From Treponema sp. (GTDB lineage: Bacteria; Spirochaetota; Spirochaetia; Treponematales; Breznakiellaceae), in NCBI GenBank assembly GCA_031281855.1, contig JAITEW010000048.1, positions 1 to 5,534 on the forward strand: DNA of 5,534 bases, given 5' to 3'. Positions within the stretch are counted from its first letter, which is position 1; every line of letters starts with the position of its first letter. The position numbers were made by a program, and so were the translations under genes. This document shows, piece by piece, positions 1 through 4,685 of this stretch. The notes beneath the pieces are model-generated. The model made no database searches and had not been told where the DNA came from. It saw nothing but the letters and a program-made list of their open reading frames with translations.

Positions 1-52
1 TGGCCCGTGAACTGGTGGTCCCCTGATCCAGGGCCAGAATATACTTTCCCAT
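1..52 (-). CDS. glpK: Glycerol kinase, N-terminal 17 codons (cut by the left edge)
   Basis: The minus strand from the ATG at 52 reads MGKYILALDQGTTSSRA and then leaves the window. This is the conserved N-terminal start of FGGY-family glycerol kinase, with the phosphate-binding loop DQGTTSSRA; E. coli GlpK begins almost identically. The enzyme is cytoplasmic and phosphorylates glycerol to glycerol 3-phosphate with ATP, feeding glycolysis and phospholipid synthesis. The start is supported by an AGAGG Shine-Dalgarno sequence at 65-61, 8 nt before the ATG. It lies 43 bp downstream of the PIG-L gene on the same strand, so it could be the last gene of that operon or have its own promoter. Other FGGY kinases share the DQGTTS core, but the full stretch fits glycerol kinase best. 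Only the first 17 residues are visible. Confidence 0.85.
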   Translation of the reverse strand, partial: MGKYILALDQGTTSSRA

Positions 53-83
53 GACGCTTTCCTCTGTAAAATAACTCAAATAA

Positions 84-119
84 TTTATACTATAATCAAA
101 AAGGGAAAAGCTCGTGCAA
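84..119 (-). promoter_or_regulatory. Possible weak promoter for glpK
   Basis: On the minus strand, TTGCAC (119-114) is followed after 19 bp by TATAGT (94-89), with an overlapping TATAAA (89-84). The surroundings are AT-rich, unlike the coding regions. The spacer is long and the -35 element lies inside the 3' end of the PIG-L gene. There is no GC-rich hairpin between the two genes, so read-through from the upstream operon is equally possible. Confidence 0.3.
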
Positions 120-911
120 GCCCTCCCTGTCCGTCTGCCTGCCGTATTCGCAGAGAGCGAAAGCCTCGCAATGCCTCACGTCCCTGCCTTTTTCGCCGTA
201 CCATTCAACCAGGGCGTTCCGGTACAGTTCCGCGGCCCTGGCGTCATCGGCGCCGTAGATTCCCGCAAGCCATTCCAGCCGGCTTTTTTTGTCCTCCCCC
301 AGGGGAACCTTGCCGGGATAATTATCGGCCCAAGGCAGCCATTCGTAAACCTGGGAAACATGGCAGTCAAGGATAGCCATTTTTGCTTCAAGCACCTCAT
401 CAATACCGATAGCTGTGTGGGGCGCAAAAGGCCCGGGGAAGGTAAAATTGTCGGACATGTAAAAAATGCAAGGCGCCTGCCTGGGCGGAGGGACATCGGG
501 AACCACGCCGGGCACAATGATCAGATAGGAACAATCCATGACCAATTGGCCCGTATTGCGGTGATCCGGATGGTAGTCGTTAGGGCGGTGGGTGATGATG
601 AGATCCGGCTTGAAGACCCGGATTTCCCGCATCAGCATTTCCCGGTACATCAGGTCCGCTGTAAGGGAACCGTCGGGAATATTCAGCATCTTGTACTCAA
701 TACCGGTCAGTTCCGTTACTGCCCGGATCTCGCCGAAACGGCGGGCAGCCATTTCCACCCCCGGCGTCAAATGGTGGCCCATGCTGCCGTCGGTCATAGA
801 GAGGAACATGACCCGGTGGCCAGCGGCCAGGTACTTCAGGGCCGTACCGCCGGCCTTGATATCGCAGTCGTCAGGATGAGCCCCTATGACCATCACGTTC
901 AGTTTTTTCAT
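96..911 (-). CDS. PIG-L/LmbE-family N-acetylglucosaminyl-type deacetylase
   Basis: This 271-residue protein belongs to the PIG-L/LmbE family of zinc-dependent deacetylases, which remove acetyl groups from N-acetylglucosamine on lipid, inositol, bacillithiol-precursor or antibiotic substrates. The N-terminal Rossmann-like strand leads into AHPDD (residues 11-15). By analogy with MshB, H12 and D15 are zinc ligands and D14 is the general base. HPDH at 114-117 supplies the third ligand, H117, and a CHVSQ segment at 183-187 matches the conserved late histidine region. The length is normal for the family and all key residues are present, so it should be active. There is no signal peptide, so it is probably cytoplasmic. 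The ATG at 911 has GGAG about 7 nt upstream. It follows the PHP gene by 35 bp and precedes glpK. No glycosyltransferase or thiol-biosynthesis partner is in view, so the substrate is unknown. Confidence 0.9.
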   Translation of the reverse strand: MKKLNVMVIGAHPDDCDIKAGGTALKYLAAGHRVMFLSMTDGSMGHHLTPGVEMAARRFGEIRAVTELTGIEYKMLNIPDGSLTADLMYREMLMREIRVFKPDLIITHRPNDYHPDHRNTGQLVMDCSYLIIVPGVVPDVPPPRQAPCIFYMSDNFTFPGPFAPHTAIGIDEVLEAKMAILDCHVSQVYEWLPWADNYPGKVPLGEDKKSRLEWLAGIYGADDARAAELYRNALVEWYGEKGRDVRHCEAFALCEYGRQTDREGLHELFPF

Positions 912-920
912 CTGTGTTCT

Positions 921-934
921 CCGTTAACCGTTAA
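921..934. repeat. Short tandem repeat, two copies of CCGTTAA
   Basis: Two exact adjacent copies of CCGTTAA (921-927 and 928-934) lie in the 35-bp gap between the PHP and PIG-L genes. The leftmost copy provides the GG of the PIG-L Shine-Dalgarno sequence. Nearby, ATTCAC occurs twice (935-940 and 945-950). These may be chance or a small slippage duplication; no function is claimed. Confidence 0.4.
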
Positions 935-946
935 ATTCACCTCGAT

Positions 947-1693
947 TCACCCTTTGGGCCTGCGGGAAAGGGCCCTTTTCAGGGCTTCCATGTCCGCTTC
1001 GCCCGAAAGCCCCTGAGGGGCCAGTTCATCCATGGAAATATCCAGCTCAAAAGGCCTGCGGCCCACATGCTCCGGGTAATGGGCGTCCGAAGACGTAGTG
1101 AGCGGAAAGCCAAGGGTGTCCAGAGGCGCCCCGTTTACAGCAGGGGGAATCCTCGTACACTCTACAGCAGCCCAGGGGCCTCCTACAACTACGCCGAGCT
1201 GGCTTGTCATGGAGAAAGCGGGCCTGTCCACATGGGCGGGGATCACAATGCCGCCGTACCCGGCAGCCTTGGGGCCCAGATCGTCAATGGAGATCTCAAG
1301 GGCGCTGGGCAGAAAATACCCGACTTCGCCTTCAATGTTGTCATCTTCGTCAACATACACCTGGTCGCCGGTTTTTTCAGGATCGTTGGGAAGAGGAAGG
1401 ATCGCGCTGTAGGTGTATTCGGAAAACTCAAGGCTTGCCTCAAGGCTGGCAAAGAGGCAGAGTACGTGGATTTCTTCCTGCGTAGTAGCTTCCATGCCGA
1501 AAAGGGGCAGTATTCCAAGCCGCGGGCAGACTTTGGCAAAAGCCGGGCAGTTGAGGCTGGAATTGTGATCCGTCAGGGCAAGAACCTGTACCCCTTTGGA
1601 AGCGGCGATACCGGCCAGCGCCTTAGGCGAAAGATCGAGGGAACCGCAGGGAGAGAGGCAGGAATGATTGTGAAAATCCGCGATAAGGGGCAC
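947..1693 (-). CDS. PHP-domain metal-dependent phosphoesterase
   Basis: This 248-residue protein has the full set of PHP (polymerase and histidinol phosphatase) metal-binding motifs: DFHNH (residues 6-10; H8 and H10), TDHN (41-44; D42 and H43), GMEAT (66-70; E68), H76, PAHVDRP (152-158; H154) and SSDAH (201-205; D203 and H205). Such proteins hold a two- or three-metal centre and hydrolyse phosphate esters; the substrate here cannot be told. It is a stand-alone PHP protein without a polymerase domain and has no signal peptide. The start is GTG, chosen because AAGAGG (1707-1702) lies 8 nt upstream and because the first metal motif begins at residue 6. It is 17 bp downstream of the DRTGG gene. 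Similar PHP genes accompany DRTGG and RsbT-like ATPase genes in hydrogenase loci of fermentative bacteria, so a role in that module is likely (inference). Confidence 0.9.
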   Translation of the reverse strand: MPLIADFHNHSCLSPCGSLDLSPKALAGIAASKGVQVLALTDHNSSLNCPAFAKVCPRLGILPLFGMEATTQEEIHVLCLFASLEASLEFSEYTYSAILPLPNDPEKTGDQVYVDEDDNIEGEVGYFLPSALEISIDDLGPKAAGYGGIVIPAHVDRPAFSMTSQLGVVVGGPWAAVECTRIPPAVNGAPLDTLGFPLTTSSDAHYPEHVGRRPFELDISMDELAPQGLSGEADMEALKRALSRRPKG

Positions 1694-1710
1694 CGGGCTA
1701 ACCTCTTGTG

Positions 1711-2043
1711 TTATTTATGCAAGAGCCCCCACAGTTTGCCTGAAACGGTGTACTGGTTCTCTTTGGTAAGAAGCACGGCCAGGCCGTCGTCTTTTGCGGC
1801 TTCCAGCATGTCTTCCGGGAGCGGGCGGTTGTTGCAGATAATGATACAGGCGATGTTCACCAGAGTTGCCACAGCTACGGTGTTTTTGTGGGCCTGGATG
1901 GTGATAAGCGCGCCTCCGTCCTTGGCGTTGGCCATAACATCCGAAAGGAGGTCTGAGGTATAGGCCCCTGAAAGATCGGCGTCCCCGAATTCAGGCTGGA
2001 CAATTTGAGCGCCCAAAGCCGCCGCTGCTTCCTTGATAGTCAA
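1711..2043 (-). CDS. Stand-alone DRTGG-domain protein, TTG start
   Basis: This small 110-residue protein resembles the DRTGG domain, a regulatory fold also found next to phosphotransacetylase and in some CBS-domain proteins. Recognisable segments are AYTSDLLSDVMANAK (residues 27-41), ITIQAHKNTVAVATL (47-61) and the hydrophobic strand VNIACIIIC (62-70), followed by an acidic, likely helical segment. The literal DRTGG signature is absent, as in many stand-alone members. The start is TTG, at 2043-2041. It shares the tetranucleotide TTGA with the TGA stop of the upstream gene, and GAGG (2054-2051) lies 7 nt before it, so translation is probably coupled. No N-terminal extension is available because the upstream gene fills the sequence in another frame. 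Its function is not established; close relatives sit beside [FeFe]-hydrogenase and RsbT-like ATPase genes in Clostridia and Thermotogales. It may bind a ligand or partner protein. Confidence 0.8.
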   Translation of the reverse strand: MTIKEAAAALGAQIVQPEFGDADLSGAYTSDLLSDVMANAKDGGALITIQAHKNTVAVATLVNIACIIICNNRPLPEDMLEAAKDDGLAVLLTKENQYTVSGKLWGLLHK

Positions 2044-3029
2044 GCCCCTGCCTCTTCTTTGGGAGAATTGATAAAAACCACAGAACGCACTGTAGTCCCT
2101 TTGCCCACATCGGACTCTATAAAAAACTCATCCGAAACCCGTTTGGTATTGGCAAGGCCCATGCCCGCGCCGAAACCCAGGGAACGGATCCACTCGTTGG
2201 CAGTGGACCAGCCTTCCTGGAGCGCCAGGTTGATATCAGGGATGCCGGGGCCGTTGTCGCTGGCTACGATCACCACCTTATCGGACTGGATAGAACAGGC
2301 GATGGTTCCGCCCAGGGAATGGACCACCTGGTTGATTTCAAGCTCGTAACTGGCTATGGCCACCCTGCGGATGATCTTGGGATCGATGTTCCGGTTTTTC
2401 AGGGCTTTCTTGATTTCAGTGGAAGCCTTTCCGGCAAGCTCGAAGTCGTATCTCACTGTGGTGAATTCCATCTCCGAATAATGATCCGGCGTACCTGCGT
2501 CTTTCTGGTGGATCTTTTCCAGCCTGAGTACTTCCCGGTTCATCTCTACCAAAAGGCTGCGGATCACGTCCTTAGAGGTAAGAATACCGACGAGTTCTTT
2601 CTTTTTGTTAAGCACCGGGAACCGGCCGTACCGGTATTTATTCAGGTATGAGATAGCGAACGACAGGGGCATGTCGTCTTCAAGGACAATGACATTCGTT
2701 GTCATGCGGTCCTCAGCGGCAGCGTCGATATAACCCTTATCCAGGGCCATAATGATATCTTCGATGGATACTATGCCCAGAAGGCGGGTCCCCTCTACGA
2801 TAGGAAGGCCGGTGATATAGTTTTCCCGCATCAAAGCCTGGATGTGCCGCATAGTATCGGTTTTCGACGCCGTTATAACAGCGCTGCTCATGACATCTTT
2901 GATCTTGAGCTGGTAGATGAGTTCAAGCACTACCGAAGGGGAATCGACAGTGCTAATAGGAATATCATCATGCTGCTGATTGGTTATTAACGATTGGACG
3001 GATTCGGCGAGGCCGGCAGTATCATCCAT
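2040..3029 (-). CDS. Tandem CBS domains fused to an RsbT-like GHKL ATPase/anti-sigma kinase
   Basis: This 329-residue cytoplasmic protein has three parts. After a variable N-terminus come two CBS domains, about 44-97 (ending GIVSIEDII) and 108-160 (ending GILTSKDVI). Such pairs usually bind adenine nucleotides or related ligands. A short helical linker leads to a GHKL ATPase domain, about 190-320. There the N-box is YELEIN (E229 and N233), the G1 box is DNGPGI (258-263), the G2 glycines are GFGAGMGLANTKRVSDEF (285-302), and GKGTT is at 309-313. The GFGAGMGL...DEF pattern resembles RsbT/RsbW switch kinases rather than histidine kinases, and no phospho-acceptor H-box is seen. The protein may therefore phosphorylate or sequester a partner according to nucleotide state (inference). 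The ATG at 3029 has AAAGGA 6 nt upstream and is 3 bp after the HAD stop. The stop overlaps the DRTGG start. No STAS-domain partner is in the window. Confidence 0.88.
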   Translation of the reverse strand: MDDTAGLAESVQSLITNQQHDDIPISTVDSPSVVLELIYQLKIKDVMSSAVITASKTDTMRHIQALMRENYITGLPIVEGTRLLGIVSIEDIIMALDKGYIDAAAEDRMTTNVIVLEDDMPLSFAISYLNKYRYGRFPVLNKKKELVGILTSKDVIRSLLVEMNREVLRLEKIHQKDAGTPDHYSEMEFTTVRYDFELAGKASTEIKKALKNRNIDPKIIRRVAIASYELEINQVVHSLGGTIACSIQSDKVVIVASDNGPGIPDINLALQEGWSTANEWIRSLGFGAGMGLANTKRVSDEFFIESDVGKGTTVRSVVFINSPKEEAGA

Positions 3030-3032
3030 GTT

Positions 3033-3851
3033 CTATCCTTTTCCCAGAATAAACTTATCTATAATCTCCGCCACCCCGTCGTCATCATTGGAGCGGTCGG
3101 TTACCAGATCCGCGATGTTCTTGATCCGCTCGTCGCCGTTGGCCATAGCCACGCCTGTGCCGGCCCAGCGGATCATGTCCTCGTCGTTCATAGAATCTCC
3201 GATAGCTAAAACCTCGTCTTTGTCCATGTCCATTATTTCAGCTATCCTGGCCAGAGCGGTGCCCTTGTTGGTTTCCGGGGGCAGGATCTCCAGATAGTAG
3301 GGCTTGCTGGTGAAAAGGGTGATATCCTTTCCCAGGTAGGTCCTGAGTATGATTTCCAGAGGCGCCAGCAGCATGGGGTCCCCGGGGATAAGGAGCTTGT
3401 AACAGCCCTGCCCCACCATGGCCCGGAAATTCTCCACTACCACCTGCCGCAGCCCTGTGAGCTTCTGATCGTAGCTGGTATATTCGTTCTGCCTTGAGAC
3501 ATACATGATGTCGTCTTCGTAAATCTGGACCGCAAAGCCCTCTGCGGCGGCCAGATCGCAGGCAGCCAAAGCGATTTCCGGCTCAATCCTGACTTCATGA
3601 ATCACATTCCCTGTATGGCTTTCCTGTATAAGAGTTCCGTTGTTGCTTATCACGTAGCCAGGACGCTTGTGCATCCCCAGAAGCCGGGAAAATCGTTCCA
3701 TAGCCGCAGGTATACGGCCTGAGGCTAATACCACTGTTACCCCTGCCGTTTCAGTCCGTTTGATGGCGTTTCTGGTACGGTACGATATGGAAAGATCCGA
3801 ACGCAAGAGCGTATCATCCAAATCCAGGGCAAGTAAGCGTATCTTTCTCAT
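3033..3851 (-). CDS. Cof-type HAD-IIB family phosphatase
   Basis: This 272-residue protein is a haloacid-dehalogenase superfamily hydrolase of the Cof/IIB type, a group that dephosphorylates sugar phosphates, nucleotides or cofactors. Motif I is DLDDTLL (residues 10-16), with nucleophile D10 and acid/base D12. Motif II is SGR (44-46, S44). The motif III lysine is in NKGTAL (K196), and motif IV is GDSMNDEDM (218-226), with metal ligands D219 and D223. The C2 cap lies between motifs II and III, about 80-190. Length and motif spacing are typical, so the protein is expected to be active; the substrate cannot be predicted. The ATG at 3851 sits directly before the first strand. Its only Shine-Dalgarno-like run, AGGGGG (3871-3866), is 14 nt upstream, further than usual. 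It is the first gene of the minus-strand operon and is divergent from parA. Confidence 0.92.
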   Translation of the reverse strand: MRKIRLLALDLDDTLLRSDLSISYRTRNAIKRTETAGVTVVLASGRIPAAMERFSRLLGMHKRPGYVISNNGTLIQESHTGNVIHEVRIEPEIALAACDLAAAEGFAVQIYEDDIMYVSRQNEYTSYDQKLTGLRQVVVENFRAMVGQGCYKLLIPGDPMLLAPLEIILRTYLGKDITLFTSKPYYLEILPPETNKGTALARIAEIMDMDKDEVLAIGDSMNDEDMIRWAGTGVAMANGDERIKNIADLVTDRSNDDDGVAEIIDKFILGKG

Positions 3852-3882
3852 AATATTAAGAATAACCCCCTATTTGCCTCTA

Positions 3883-3919
3883 TTCAATAGTGATAAAAGA
3901 TTATATCATATTTATTGAA
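3883..3919. promoter_or_regulatory. Nested dyad in the divergent HAD-parA intergenic region (operator candidate)
   Basis: TTCAATA (3883-3889) is mirrored by TATTGAA (3913-3919), and inside these TGATA (3891-3895) is mirrored by TATCA (3904-3908). The two symmetry centres fall within 2 bp of each other (about 3899.5 and 3901). The dyad covers the HAD-operon -10 element and ends one base before the parA ATG. A short palindrome, CTATTCAATAG (3880-3890), overlaps the left arm. Such a site could bind a dimeric repressor or, as RNA, fold next to the parA start. The region is AT-rich, so chance symmetry is possible. No clear -35/-10 pair for parA was found here. Confidence 0.35.
3900..3908 (-). promoter_or_regulatory. 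Extended -10 promoter for the HAD/CBS-ATPase operon
   Basis: The minus strand reads TGATATAAT from 3908 to 3900, a perfect TATAAT preceded by the TGn of an extended -10 element. A sigma-70 promoter of this type needs little -35 sequence; the 17-bp position holds only TTACCC (3928-3923), which would fall inside the parA coding start. Transcription would begin near 3893, leaving a leader of about 42 nt before the ATG at 3851. Confidence 0.55.
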
Positions 3920-3920
3920 A

Positions 3921-4685
3921 ATGGGTAAGACTTTTGTCTTTGTTAATCAAAAAGGGGGAGTCGGAAAGACCACATCGGCCATAAATATAGGGGCTTACCT
4001 GGCAGAAGCAGGGAAATCAGTGCTCCTTGTGGACTTTGACTCCCAGGCCAACCTCTCAAGCGGCGTGGGCATAGATGAGGCCGCCTCAAAACCTGGGGTA
4101 TACGAGCTTATTTCCGGCATAGCGGCCTTCGACGAGGCGGTTCGGAAGACCCGGACAAAGGGGCTTTCGGTGATTCCTGCGGGAATTGACCTTTCCGGAG
4201 CCGCAGTGGAGCTTATCGAACAGGATGAACGGGACTTTTTCCTCAAAAAAGCCCTGGAACCTGCCAAAAAAATCTTCGATTACATCCTTATTGACTGCCC
4301 TCCGAGCCTGGGGGTCCTGACGTTAAACGGCATTACCGCAGCCGACGCGGTGCTTATCCCTATGCAATGCGAATACTTCGCAATGGAAGGGCTTTCCCAC
4401 CTCCTGCAGACCGTTAAGCGCGTCAAAAAGAGGATGAGTCCGGGCCTGGATATCGGGGGTATCTTTTTTACGATGTACGATCCCCGGACCCGGCTGGCCC
4501 AGCAGGTGGTCAAAGAGGTAAGCGCCTATTTTAACAGCAAGGTTTTTACTACCATAATCCCCCGGAATGTGCGGCTTTCCGAGGCCCCTTCCCACGGGCT
4601 GCCTATTTCCGCATACGACCCCCAGTGCAGCGGCGCGAAAGCCTACCAAAGTCTGGCTCAGGAGGTGCTGAGCCGTGACGCTTAA
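3921..4685 (+). CDS. parA: Chromosome-partitioning ATPase ParA (Soj)
   Basis: This 254-residue protein is a ParA/MinD-type P-loop ATPase that binds DNA non-specifically as an ATP dimer and, with ParB at parS sites, separates newly replicated origins. The deviant Walker A motif is KGGVGKTT (residues 11-18, signature lysine K11). Walker A' is LLVDFDSQAN (35-44) and Walker B is YILIDCPPS (121-129). The MQCEYFAMEGL (148-158) and IIPRNVRLSEAPSHGLPI (212-229) segments are typical of chromosomal Soj proteins, and the length fits. There is no N-terminal helix-turn-helix extension like those of P1-type plasmid ParA. The ATG at 3921 is preferred because MGKTFVFVNQKGG is the usual start. An in-frame TTG at 3915 would add only two residues. 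Neither start has a Shine-Dalgarno sequence. It is followed by parB with an 11-nt overlap. Confidence 0.95.
   Translation: MGKTFVFVNQKGGVGKTTSAINIGAYLAEAGKSVLLVDFDSQANLSSGVGIDEAASKPGVYELISGIAAFDEAVRKTRTKGLSVIPAGIDLSGAAVELIEQDERDFFLKKALEPAKKIFDYILIDCPPSLGVLTLNGITAADAVLIPMQCEYFAMEGLSHLLQTVKRVKKRMSPGLDIGGIFFTMYDPRTRLAQQVVKEVSAYFNSKVFTTIIPRNVRLSEAPSHGLPISAYDPQCSGAKAYQSLAQEVLSRDA
4655..4674 (+). promoter_or_regulatory. Hairpin with the parB ribosome binding site in its loop
   Basis: GGCTCA (4655-4660) and TGAGCC (4669-4674) form a perfect 6-bp stem around an 8-nt loop, GGAGGTGC, which carries the parB Shine-Dalgarno sequence GGAGGT (4661-4666). The GTG start follows the stem directly at 4675. The element lies inside the last codons of parA, so ribosomes finishing parA would melt it. 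This suggests coupling or translational control of parB, which is inference. Confidence 0.5.

Noticed and set aside
53..95. Possible terminator between the PIG-L gene and glpK
   Set aside because: The gap has AT-rich runs but no GC-rich inverted repeat followed by a T tract on the minus strand.
91..96. Perfect TATAAT on the plus strand
   Set aside because: No plus-strand gene follows it and no matching -35 element was seen; it is probably a by-product of the AT-rich gap before glpK.
114..1016. Long plus-strand open frame of 300 codons antisense to the PIG-L gene
   Set aside because: The opposite strand encodes a complete PIG-L deacetylase with all motifs. The antisense product has no recognisable domain, and such frames are common opposite GC-rich genes.
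1067..1963. Plus-strand open frame of 298 codons opposite the PHP and DRTGG genes
   Set aside because: It spans two well-supported minus-strand genes and their junction, has low-complexity basic composition and no recognisable motif.
3915..3920. TTG at 3915 as the parA start
   Set aside because: It adds only two residues, has no ribosome binding site, and the ATG at 3921 matches the normal ParA N-terminus.
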